Shown here: in pieces, positions 7,783 to 14,669 of the stretch
How the letters are laid out: each line of letters opens with the position of its first letter
Numbering within the stretch: position 1 is the stretch's first letter
IMG/VR virus record: IMGVR_UViG_3300046517_002942
Location: 1-21,810 of that record
Source: a virus
Length of the DNA: 21,810 nt
Direction: 5' to 3' (one strand)
Notes under the pieces: model-generated
The model's input: only the letters and a program-made list of their open reading frames with translations
Told to the model about the DNA's origin: nothing
Database searches by the model: none
Translations under genes and position numbers: made by a program

Positions 7783-8159
7783 AAAAAAAAATCTTTGAAA
7801 TTAAATTTTAAAGACTCGAAAGCTAATTTCATCATGTCTAATAACTTTATGTCTTGATGATGCATTACACAGCTATCTTTCGATGCGATAGGACTAAAAC
7901 CAAGCCCGTTCTTTTCTTTTTTACTAATACATCGCAAAAGAGAAAAAAGACAATAGTCCGAATCTGATTCGGACATGGAGGAAATTATGTTTGCGAATGG
8001 TGAGAGCGCATCAAATTCGGAATTTAATAAATCATCGCTATTCTGAAAAAGTGGGATGATTGCTGTAGCTGCAGGTGTTAATTTTCTCATCAAATGAAAT
8101 TGATCTCGAACTGAGATCATCTCAATTTTATAAGTTGTGTCTTTTATTTTGATTTCCAT
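7749..8159 (-). CDS. Tail assembly chaperone, short form (E-like)
   Basis: This 136-aa protein lies between the tube gene (2-base gap) and the tape measure, the invariable place of the tail assembly chaperone. Residues 1-60 open with strands IKIKDTTYKIEMISV and a helix DQFHLMRKLTPAATAIIPLF, as in chaperones of DUF3277-tube phages. The rest is helical and ends with KFNFKDFFLDLQSNFPEKK. Near its end, codons TTT TTT TTA provide a slippery site, so some ribosomes make a longer form. A GAGAT Shine-Dalgarno precedes the ATG. It acts in the cytoplasm during tail assembly and should be absent from the virion. Confidence 0.87.
   Translation of the reverse strand: MEIKIKDTTYKIEMISVRDQFHLMRKLTPAATAIIPLFQNSDDLLNSEFDALSPFANIISSMSESDSDYCLFSLLRCISKKEKNGLGFSPIASKDSCVMHHQDIKLLDMMKLAFESLKFNFKDFFLDLQSNFPEKK
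7782..7788 (-). promoter_or_regulatory. Slippery heptamer T TTT TTA for programmed -1 frameshifting
   Basis: In the chaperone reading frame the codons read GAT TTT TTT TTA, so T TTT TTA fits X XXY YYZ exactly. It lies within a run of nine T (7783-7791), 11 codons before the frame-0 stop. The -1 frame is open on the far side. No strong downstream hairpin was found by eye; only weak pairings such as GTCG with CGAC are visible. Confidence 0.83.
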
Positions 8160-8161
8160 TT

Positions 8162-8614
8162 TTATATCTCAGGATCGCCCTGACCAAGAACCTGTATTTT
8201 TTCACCACAATGGAAAATCCATTCATTACTTCCTGCTTCCTTCGCGTACGTTATGGGACATTCTTTGGCAAAAGCTACTTTAGTTAGAATGATAAAGTCA
8301 CCACGTGCAGTGTCTCTTCCAGTAATTACATTTTTACCATGCGTTAGTGCAGATGCAGTTTGCAAGTTATACATTTGTTGAAGCGTGGCGTTAACTGGTG
8401 ATGTCTTCAAAATTCTCACTGTTATCGTTGCAGCCCGACTTGCTACTAGCGAGTGTTGTGTGAAACCATCAGCACCGATAGTCATGACGTTTTTATCTTC
8501 AACACTCTCGATCGTTATACCTTCTTCAGCAGAACCAGAACCAGAACCCAAACTTATTGAGCCGCCAAAACCTGTGATCGTAAAAGATGTATCTTGAAAA
8601 GAATACGTTGCCAT
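8162..8614 (-). CDS. Tail tube protein (DUF3277 family)
   Basis: This 150-aa protein forms the inner tube of the contractile tail. It opens ATYSFQDTSFTITGFGG and continues with GITIESVEDKNVMTIGADG at residues about 32-50 and SLVASRAATITVRILKTSPVN at about 55-75. It then has an LQQMYNLQT helix and a late strand region (DFIILTKVAFAKECP, NEWIFHCG). This order is that of DUF3277 tube proteins. A Gly/Ser stretch (GSGSGS, about 23-28) is probably a loop. An AAGGAG Shine-Dalgarno precedes the ATG. It follows the sheath gene by 14 bases, which agrees with the tube role. Confidence 0.9.
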   Translation of the reverse strand: MATYSFQDTSFTITGFGGSISLGSGSGSAEEGITIESVEDKNVMTIGADGFTQHSLVASRAATITVRILKTSPVNATLQQMYNLQTASALTHGKNVITGRDTARGDFIILTKVAFAKECPITYAKEAGSNEWIFHCGEKIQVLGQGDPEI

Positions 8615-8628
8615 TTTTTAATCTCCTT

Positions 8629-10122
8629 TTATCGATTTACATTTACGATAACATCTACTTCATGGATAGCGCCGGCTAATTTTATCGCGATTTGTATTGT
8701 CTGAGAAATTCTCTGTTCTCTAATCGCTTGTGCTTGAGTCGCCATGGGGGGTGAGAAAATGTAAAAACCGATTGGTAAATAATCGCCCGTTGAAAGTTGT
8801 CCAAAACCGTCGCCGTTCCACGTACCTGCAGCGATCAACCCGTTGTTAACCCCTTCATCACATACTGAAGAACACGCATTCACCAAAATGTTTTGGCCAG
8901 CATCAGTCTGAGGAATTTTTGTGTTGGAAGTGTAGAGAGCATTATAGCATGCATTCTGTACAGCATCTTGAAACCAATCTAACCCAATAATTTCATCAGC
9001 ATACACATCACCCGACATCGTGCCATACTGTATGATAGCGGTGCCATTATCATATGCTGCAAAAACGTTTACTCTTTTCGCTTGCAGCACATCAGCTTCC
9101 GATGAAGTTAAAATGGCTGGAACAGCTGTAGGCTCTTGCTTATACATCAAAGTGATTGTGGAATTGTTCGCGGTAAAGTTTGTTGTAATTAAACGAGCCA
9201 TCGCCGAAAAACAATCCATCAAATTTGCAGCTGGTGTTAAAGGATCGCTATATTGTAAAAAGGTTCTGCGATATCCACCTGCTTTTAATGTTGATCCAAT
9301 GTCTGAGGTGGACGAGGCTAGTTTCACGGTTGGATCTTGTGTACCAACCCAATATGTTCTGCTAATTGTTAAAGCTTCGATGTACGCGGCAACTGCCAAA
9401 ACATCTACATCTGCAAGGGCTGTGAAGACCGCAAAGCCCATCGAATACCAGCTAGACGAAATATCTGCCAAAGCTATAACTGCATCTAGCGGGGATTCCG
9501 CCGCGATTCCAGCGACTTGCGAACTTGCTGTCGCTGCCGTTAATCGCAGCATGAGAGATATGTCTGTACCTATTCCTGCAGTCGTTAAAAAACCAACAGT
9601 GGAAGTAATACCTGTAGATGCGCTAGTCAATGTGAACTTTGAACCATCCCACGCAATGACAGCGCCAACCATCACCAGATTGATTGCTGCGGCAACCGCA
9701 TTTAAATTGGTTGTACCAGTGAAATCAACAGCTAGAACATCCGTGGGCACACCATCAAGATCAAAAGAAAAAGAAGCGTCTGTAATGGAGTTCCACAATA
9801 AAATATCTTGTTGTGCTGGAGTTAACGGCGATCCTATTAAAAGACCACTAGTAGCAGTCTCAGCCCATCTACCAATATAAAATGTTCCTGGTTGAGGGGT
9901 TTGACTAAAATATTTTATGGCAGCTGCATATTCAGGCGTGGAATTGTTAAAATCTTGAGCCACCCCCTCTATGCTTGCGTATGACCTATATCTTTCCAAG
10001 ACATTGATTATGTTAGAAGATCCAATAGCCAAACCAATCCCAAAACTTCTTCTGGCGGCCGCTTGAGCTGATAAAATCACTTGAACTCTTACTAATCTAG
10101 AAATATTTAGTCCTGTGGCCAT
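8629..10122 (-). CDS. Tail sheath protein (DUF3383 family)
   Basis: This 497-aa protein is the contractile sheath subunit. Residues 1-110 have the usual start (LNISRLVRVQVILSAQAAARR then FGIGLAIGSSNIIN, and later AIKYFSQTPQPGTFYIGRWAE). The middle contains a domain of alternating strands and helices with many Ala/Thr. The C-terminal part (DEIIGLDWFQDAVQNACYN, about 380-398) ends with a long strand, IKLAGAIHEVDVIVNVN. The sheath C-terminal arms exchange strands between neighbours, so this ending is expected. The presence of a sheath makes this a myovirus. A GAGGAA Shine-Dalgarno lies before the ATG, and 10 bases separate it from the neck gene. Confidence 0.92.
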   Translation of the reverse strand: MATGLNISRLVRVQVILSAQAAARRSFGIGLAIGSSNIINVLERYRSYASIEGVAQDFNNSTPEYAAAIKYFSQTPQPGTFYIGRWAETATSGLLIGSPLTPAQQDILLWNSITDASFSFDLDGVPTDVLAVDFTGTTNLNAVAAAINLVMVGAVIAWDGSKFTLTSASTGITSTVGFLTTAGIGTDISLMLRLTAATASSQVAGIAAESPLDAVIALADISSSWYSMGFAVFTALADVDVLAVAAYIEALTISRTYWVGTQDPTVKLASSTSDIGSTLKAGGYRRTFLQYSDPLTPAANLMDCFSAMARLITTNFTANNSTITLMYKQEPTAVPAILTSSEADVLQAKRVNVFAAYDNGTAIIQYGTMSGDVYADEIIGLDWFQDAVQNACYNALYTSNTKIPQTDAGQNILVNACSSVCDEGVNNGLIAAGTWNGDGFGQLSTGDYLPIGFYIFSPPMATQAQAIREQRISQTIQIAIKLAGAIHEVDVIVNVNR

Positions 10123-10132
10123 TTTTTATTCC

Positions 10133-10714
10133 TCAATTCGTTGTGAAATCTCGTTCAATTATTGCACCATTGTCTGCCGAGATCGTCCCTTCTGCTTTTA
10201 AAAAAGTTAAGATTGGAAATTGCCTTTTCATCTCTCTTCGGATGACTATTGTGAGATCGTAGCGATTATAATACCGATCGTTAATAAGCTCAGGAGCATG
10301 TATAATATCGTTAACACCAACCAGTCCCATCCCCGCAAGTAAAAGTGGCTCACGGTTTTGACTCATATAAATTCCGTCCCGTAAAGCTGTAGAAAAATAT
10401 TGTGCATTATTCCCATAAAAAGTGCAAAGCAAATTGATTAATTCGTTCGTGCGCATTTCAGTTAGTAAATCCGAGATTTGAACCTGCGCAGGTTCATTGT
10501 CAGCTGTTTCTGTAGTGATTGAAAATGCACACCAATCCGTGTTGATTGGGGGAAGAGGCGGTGGATTCTGTTGCCATGCTGGACGAACTAGATCGTTTGA
10601 AAGATTTGTAATACCCACAATCACATCATGCAAAAAATGTTGAAGATCAGTGTCATTCAAAGGCAATGGTGGTTGTGGAGGCAAATATCCGCCCGTTGAA
10701 CTGTCATTAGCCAT
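10133..10714 (-). CDS. Neck/tail terminator protein (gp12-like)
   Basis: This 193-aa protein resembles the neck or tail terminator of Pam3-like phages. Its proline-rich beginning (GYLPPQPPLPLNDTDLQ, then PAWQQNPPPLPPINTDWCAF) is characteristic. It is followed by an alpha/beta core that includes LLTEMRTNELINLLCTFYGN, LRDGIYMSQNR and VNDIIHAPELINDRYYNRYD, and it finishes with a strand IVIRREMKRQFPIL. Such proteins cap the tube at the head end and join it to the connector. Its start overlaps the preceding stop by one base (TGATG), and the next gene encodes the sheath. The role is known for the family; the assignment here is from pattern and order. Confidence 0.82.
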   Translation of the reverse strand: MANDSSTGGYLPPQPPLPLNDTDLQHFLHDVIVGITNLSNDLVRPAWQQNPPPLPPINTDWCAFSITTETADNEPAQVQISDLLTEMRTNELINLLCTFYGNNAQYFSTALRDGIYMSQNREPLLLAGMGLVGVNDIIHAPELINDRYYNRYDLTIVIRREMKRQFPILTFLKAEGTISADNGAIIERDFTTN

Positions 10715-11094
10715 CAGATTTCAGTCCCTTCTAAAAAACAAATAGCTTTCGTAAATCCTCGCCCCCAATTTAAAAAAGTCTCTTCAACAAATTTTACCAG
10801 GAATCGATACCCTCTCCAAAAAATCACATCACAATAGCCTGTCGGTCCACTTTGGGTGAAAAGCTCCCCTTTATAATAAACTTGTATCGAATCGCTGATA
10901 TAAGACGCTTCTTTAAATCGTAGGAGAGAATTTGGCCCTTGATTTGTGCTTTGGACTACAGCGGTGATCTGGGATGGAAATTCTGTCAAGACCATTTCAC
11001 CAAAATTGTTAATTACTTGCGATCGACGAATTAAAGTAACCTCATCTGTGAAGTCAATATCTTCCATCAAAAAAGAAACGTCTATCAATGCCAT
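10714..11094 (-). CDS. Putative head closure / head-tail connector protein
   Basis: This is a 126-aa protein with few family signatures. It shows a charged helix-strand start (LMEDIDFTDEVTLIRRSQ), then ITAVVQSTNQGPNS and strands YISDSIQVYYKGELF and YRFLVKFVEETFLNWGRGF. Length, beta content and position between the gp10-like protein and the tail terminator fit the head closure ring found in most tailed phages. The ATG directly abuts the upstream TAA (11095-11097) and no independent strong ribosome site is seen, so coupled translation is likely. It could be another small connector subunit. Confidence 0.68.
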   Translation of the reverse strand: MALIDVSFLMEDIDFTDEVTLIRRSQVINNFGEMVLTEFPSQITAVVQSTNQGPNSLLRFKEASYISDSIQVYYKGELFTQSGPTGYCDVIFWRGYRFLVKFVEETFLNWGRGFTKAICFLEGTEI

Positions 11095-11604
11095 TTACTT
11101 TTTTCTCACGACATACGTTATCGAATTATAAAACTGACCCGTTCTTATTAATGCACTTTCTCCTTCAAACCCTTCGTTCCTTCTTTTTAAAATGGTATTT
11201 TCGCTGAGCGGTACGAAATTTTCTTGTGTGCGGATTATATTTTTAACTGAAGAAGCCGCTTTTGCACCAGCTTCTTCTAGTCCACTTTCCATCTGAGATT
11301 TACCTTCCAAAAATTTTTGTAAATGTTTTTTCAAAATTGTCGATAACTGCGCACTTATTTTTTTTACACCAGGAATTAAAGAAGGTCGTGGTGGAATGTG
11401 GCGCATTGGAGAACCAAATTCGTTAATAAAACCGATTTCTGAATTTGTTATTTCCTCTTTTATCTTAACTTTCTTTTCTTTTTTTCTTTTGTTTTTATTC
11501 CCTGGAATTCCGACAAGAACTTCTAATGTTTCGAACGAGTTTATTTTTTTTAAAACCTCTTTCAGTTTATCAACAGAAACTGTTGTGCTGACGGTTACCC
11601 CCAT
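11095..11604 (-). CDS. HK97 gp10-like neck/tail completion protein
   Basis: This 169-aa protein contains the segment NEFGSPMRHIPPRPSL at residues about 65-80, typical of gp10-like and Mu gpG-like virion morphogenesis proteins. The end LIRTGQFYNSITYVV is a second family signature. These proteins act at the head-tail joint or in tail completion. A lysine-rich stretch (GNKNKRKKEKKVKIKEE, about 35-51) separates the first strand-helix unit from that motif; related proteins usually have a shorter loop there, so it looks like an insertion. The start lies 35 bases inside the upstream gene, supported by a GGGAG Shine-Dalgarno 9 bases before the ATG. Confidence 0.8.
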   Translation of the reverse strand: MGVTVSTTVSVDKLKEVLKKINSFETLEVLVGIPGNKNKRKKEKKVKIKEEITNSEIGFINEFGSPMRHIPPRPSLIPGVKKISAQLSTILKKHLQKFLEGKSQMESGLEEAGAKAASSVKNIIRTQENFVPLSENTILKRRNEGFEGESALIRTGQFYNSITYVVRKK

Positions 11605-11977
11605 TTACCTGTCTCCCACCGGTTCCAAAAAGCCTGACTAACCGCAAATATTCTCTGCCGTAGCTTGTCTCATTCCAATAGCCACCACCCACTTCGGAAA
11701 CAGATTGTGTATCGTATGAAATACTTGCAGATCCCACAGCTTTGCTGGAAGTTAACCCCAAACCTTCACCAGGGGTTGGATTAATCAGATTTTTATACGC
11801 GATCGATAAAGTATGGGCTGTATAAAGATAAATGATATTGGTATACATGCAACCAAAAACTTGCTGGCTAGTTGCACATTCAGCGATCGATGACCAGTAC
11901 GTGATCATCGAATCGGTGAACTTAGCTGTGTCAGAAAATTCGGGAAAATTATTCCTAAAATCTGTGATGTCGATCAT
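11570..11977 (-). CDS. Head-tail adaptor (DUF4054 family)
   Basis: This 135-aa helical protein matches DUF4054, the gp6-like adaptor that binds under the portal. Signatures are FRNNFPEFSDTAKFTDSMI at residues about 7-25, the helix YLYTAHTLSIAYKN at about 51-64, SKAVGSASISYDT at about 78-90, and YWNETSYGREYLRLVRLFG at about 100-118. The family's YG..Y..L.R motif is intact. The start overlaps the upstream gene's stop as ATGA (11974-11977). Its last 35 bases overlap the next gene in another frame, so its C-terminus (GGNRQHNSFC) is constrained by that neighbour's start. Confidence 0.87.
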   Translation of the reverse strand: MIDITDFRNNFPEFSDTAKFTDSMITYWSSIAECATSQQVFGCMYTNIIYLYTAHTLSIAYKNLINPTPGEGLGLTSSKAVGSASISYDTQSVSEVGGGYWNETSYGREYLRLVRLFGTGGRQVNGGNRQHNSFC

Positions 11978-12207
11978 TTAGTATCTTCATCTGTTGATAT
12001 ACTTAAAAGATCAGTTGGAATTTTTTCTGCAATTTTTTCTTTAACTTTGTCAATCGCGCCTAAGACAATTGCCTGTTCGCCAGCAACTAATGCATCAAAA
12101 AACCAATTGTCGGTCACATCTTTTTTAAGGACTTCATGCACTCCCTTCTTTAAGGAAGTGCCACCGAGAATCGTCGGAATGTTCAAGGAAATTTTAATTT
12201 TCTTCAT
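11974..12207 (-). CDS. Small hypothetical protein between capsid and adaptor
   Basis: This is a 77-aa protein of unknown function. It opens with a basic strand (KKIKISLNIPTI), then KKGVHEVLKKDVTDNWFFDAL at residues about 21-41 and a helical end rich in Lys and Glu (IDKVKEKIAEKI). Small proteins with a KG.....K..A.NW pattern often lie at this place after the major capsid gene of related phages, but no function is known to me. An AAAGG Shine-Dalgarno precedes the ATG. The stop overlaps the next start (ATGA), which supports it as a real gene. It may be a minor capsid or connector-associated protein. Confidence 0.72.
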   Translation of the reverse strand: MKKIKISLNIPTILGGTSLKKGVHEVLKKDVTDNWFFDALVAGEQAIVLGAIDKVKEKIAEKIPTDLLSISTDEDTK

Positions 12208-12218
12208 AATTTTACCTT

Positions 12219-13136
12219 TTAGATTCCATCACGATATTGAAGTGTCTCAGGAAATACAAACTCCACTTCACCGAAAGCCCAAACGTACGGTGCATGGAAA
12301 TTTATTCCTAAGTAGTAAGGCGTCTCACGACGCATTGGAACCATGGGGAAACGAACTCGCTGTTCCTCGTTCGTGTATGCAACCATCCTGTCGGTTCCAC
12401 CCACGCCGATCCCCGTCAACCATTTGCTTGGCTGTACTTCAAGTTCAACTCCATTAATCGCAAGCGTAATGGAACTGCGTTTGATGTACTCAAGTATAGA
12501 ATAATTACCGGACTCTACCGCAATTTTTTGACTAGCTAAAATTGCAAATTGCGGGTGCGGTACTAATATTTTTTGAGGGCATACTGCATATGCAGAAGCT
12601 TTGTATGTCGCATCTAAAAGTTCGTTTATCGAAAAAATTATTTGATCAGCCGATGCACTTGCCCATGGTGGGCTTCCTGCTGGTGCTGTTGTAACAAGTG
12701 GCGAGTTTACAAGACCTGTCACACCCAAATTCGCATCACCGATGTAAACCTGTTCATCAGTCCACATCTGCTGCATGATCGAAAGTGCATTGTATTTTTG
12801 CACATCGATAGGCTGTGTGAGTTTCACACTTTTTTCAAGCTCGATGGAAGAATAAACGAGTTCCTGCCCTAGGGGGCGAACTGGAGTAACAATACGCTCG
12901 CCGTCGATCGAAACGTTTGGCAACGTGTTCGAGTTTTGAGAAAGCCAAGGCTTACCGACCGCGGTTTGCGATCCTATCGCACCAAAGCTTGCACGTGTGA
13001 AAGAAGACGACTCGTTGAACATGCTGACGTCGGTGCGCAGCTTAATGTCTCGACCCCAGGTCACATTAAAGAGAGGCTCATGCAGACGTTGATCAAAAAT
13101 ATCTAACTGGTTTACAAAATATGCTAATGTACTCAT
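12219..13136 (-). CDS. Major capsid protein (DUF2184 family)
   Basis: This 305-aa protein matches the DUF2184 major capsid family, which has the HK97 fold. Residues about 20-60 include PLFNVTWGRDIKLRTDV, the usual opening. Further signatures are VRPLGQELVYSSIELEKSV at about 86-104, QKYNALSIMQQMWTDEQVYIG at about 113-133 (the long spine helix), and KILVPHPQFAILASQKI at about 188-204. The end has YTNEEQRVRFPMVPM and APYVWAFGEVEFVFPETLQ, also typical. It forms the icosahedral shell. No delta domain or long N-terminal scaffold arm is seen, consistent with a separate scaffold encoded nearby. A TAGGAG Shine-Dalgarno precedes the ATG. Confidence 0.92.
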   Translation of the reverse strand: MSTLAYFVNQLDIFDQRLHEPLFNVTWGRDIKLRTDVSMFNESSSFTRASFGAIGSQTAVGKPWLSQNSNTLPNVSIDGERIVTPVRPLGQELVYSSIELEKSVKLTQPIDVQKYNALSIMQQMWTDEQVYIGDANLGVTGLVNSPLVTTAPAGSPPWASASADQIIFSINELLDATYKASAYAVCPQKILVPHPQFAILASQKIAVESGNYSILEYIKRSSITLAINGVELEVQPSKWLTGIGVGGTDRMVAYTNEEQRVRFPMVPMRRETPYYLGINFHAPYVWAFGEVEFVFPETLQYRDGI

Positions 13137-13158
13137 TTTAAACTCCTAAATAAATTTA

Positions 13159-13689
13159 TCATTTGATGTAAATTTCAGTTACATTGTTCGAATCATAACC
13201 ATCAATCCCCCAAACAACACCTGGCAATTCTTCCGTCTCTCCCACAATAAAGGCTGGAGTTAAATCACCGATATTTTCTCCAGGGCCGCCCGTGACAAGC
13301 CTAATATTTACAGGTTCTCCTCGTAGGATGCTGAAAGTGGAAGGGTTTACAGTGACGTTAAAATATCCTTTGCGACCGATGCCTTGAGGATTATTTATGT
13401 TTGGTACGCCAGACCCAAAAGACTGATCCAGACTTCCTGCAGACGAAGGCGCCATTCTCACCAAAATTCCGTAAAAATCCGCTCCGGGAGTTGAAGCTGG
13501 CGATTGAGCGATCGCAAATTCCGTTTGGCCAGATAGGTTTTCATAAGCAAAAACTATTGCACCAAACTTTGTTGGTACAGGTGTATCTAGCAAAGGGGCA
13601 TATAAAAAACCCGTTTCGATTGTGGACTGCGATGGTCTTGTGCAGTCGCCTGGGGTTCCAGCGCCCGCACGAAATAAAAATGCTGTCAT
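13159..13689 (-). CDS. Capsid cement/decoration protein
   Basis: This 176-aa beta-rich protein lies directly before the major capsid gene. It carries segments seen in phage structural cement proteins: GDCTRPSQSTIETGFL at residues about 14-29, PVPTKFGAIVFAYEN at about 37-51, FYGILVRMAP at about 72-81, and GYFNVTV in a strand-rich centre, ending GVVWGIDGYDSNNVTEIYI. Such proteins bind the shell from outside and stabilise it after expansion. A GAGGAGAG Shine-Dalgarno just before the ATG predicts high expression, as expected for a protein needed in hundreds of copies. The assignment is from composition, pattern and location. Confidence 0.78.
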   Translation of the reverse strand: MTAFLFRAGAGTPGDCTRPSQSTIETGFLYAPLLDTPVPTKFGAIVFAYENLSGQTEFAIAQSPASTPGADFYGILVRMAPSSAGSLDQSFGSGVPNINNPQGIGRKGYFNVTVNPSTFSILRGEPVNIRLVTGGPGENIGDLTPAFIVGETEELPGVVWGIDGYDSNNVTEIYIK

Positions 13690-13712
13690 GTTTCTCTCCT
13701 CATTAAATTAAG

Positions 13713-14669
13713 TTATTTCGATTCCCATCTCTTTGCATTCAACTCGTTTAGATCTTGTGGGGTCATTGCGTTGCGATTTACAGCGGGTGACGAAAATCTG
13801 GTTGCATTAACTGTATCTCTACGCTGACTTTTTAAAACTTCCGCGGCCGCATTAAAAAGAAGCGACGTATCAGCTGAATCAAAAGTTTTTCCATCCAAAA
13901 CCGAATTAATCGCTTTGCGACCTTCTTCTGTCTTATATGCATGCTGCAAAGCTTTTCTCTTTATATCTTTAGACTGATGGATGCCTGGCGCTAAAATTTC
14001 CGCTTTCGAAAGTGTATTGGCATCAACGGTCAAGCCTGTTTCACCTTCTTTTTTTTCATCATAGCAACCTTCCTCTCCTTCTTTATCTTCGAACTCTTCC
14101 TCTCCATGAACTTTTTTTAAAAGATGCATAATGGCATCTTCCATTGTCTCTAAACGCTCAAGAATTTCATCCCCACCTTCAGAATCATCACGCATTCTTC
14201 TGCTATCTTTCATGCGATAGGAATCGCGTGTTCTTCTGCTATCTCTCGTTCGGCGAGAGTCCCGACTCCTTCGACGATCTTGCACAGGCATATCTTCTTC
14301 TTGCTCATCTTCCATCATCTCATGAAGATCTGTGTCTCTATATTCTTCATCACCTTCCTCATTTCGGCGATCACGTCTAGCTCTTTCATCATCTTCCTCA
14401 CGATCTTCATCCCGATGACGCCTATCACGGTGTCGACGATCTTCATACTCATAATCTTCATTTTCATCACGGTGGCGCTTGTCACGATGTCTACGATCTT
14501 CGTAGTCAAAGTCATCGTCTTCCTCACGCTCGAGTTTGTCGATACGCGCGTTTATCCGCACAAGCATCTTCATAATCTCGTCATCTTTTTTATCATCTTC
14601 CTTTTCGAACTCCGGCATCTCGTCAAAGGTCCGACCTAAAATTTTGATAAATTTCCGCTTTAAATTCAT
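13713..14669 (-). CDS. Nested in-frame scaffold protein (internal start within the DUF2213 gene)
   Basis: An ATG at 14667-14669 is in frame with the protease gene and would start a 318-aa product beginning MNLKRKFIKILGRTFDEMP. It is preceded by GAGGTAACAAA, a strong Shine-Dalgarno with 8 bases between GAGG and the ATG, much better than the site of the full-length protein. The start falls exactly between the protease domain and the charged coiled-coil region. Lambda C/Nu3 uses the same arrangement, where a scaffold is produced from an internal start and shares its C-terminus with the protease. This form should be more abundant and should fill the prohead. The product is inferred; the ribosome site and frame are seen directly. 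Confidence 0.7.
   Translation of the reverse strand: MNLKRKFIKILGRTFDEMPEFEKEDDKKDDEIMKMLVRINARIDKLEREEDDDFDYEDRRHRDKRHRDENEDYEYEDRRHRDRRHRDEDREEDDERARRDRRNEEGDEEYRDTDLHEMMEDEQEEDMPVQDRRRSRDSRRTRDSRRTRDSYRMKDSRRMRDDSEGGDEILERLETMEDAIMHLLKKVHGEEEFEDKEGEEGCYDEKKEGETGLTVDANTLSKAEILAPGIHQSKDIKRKALQHAYKTEEGRKAINSVLDGKTFDSADTSLLFNAAAEVLKSQRRDTVNATRFSSPAVNRNAMTPQDLNELNAKRWESK

Noticed and set aside
9020-9880. A 286-codon open frame on the plus strand opposite the sheath gene
   Set aside because: It is antisense to a clearly recognised sheath protein, has no ribosome site and its translation resembles no protein family. It arises from codon bias of the real gene.
14190-14504. A possible CRISPR-like array from regularly spaced repeats
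   Set aside because: The repeats are coding, of short period (18 and 57 bases), imperfect, and in phase with the protein frame. No spacers or cas genes are present.
14280-14639. Long plus-strand and alternate minus-strand frames (also 14315-14527) over the scaffold repeats
   Set aside because: The repetitive purine-rich coding DNA leaves other frames open by chance, giving Ile/Phe- or Met/Lys-rich nonsense. No ribosome site or neighbour coupling supports them.
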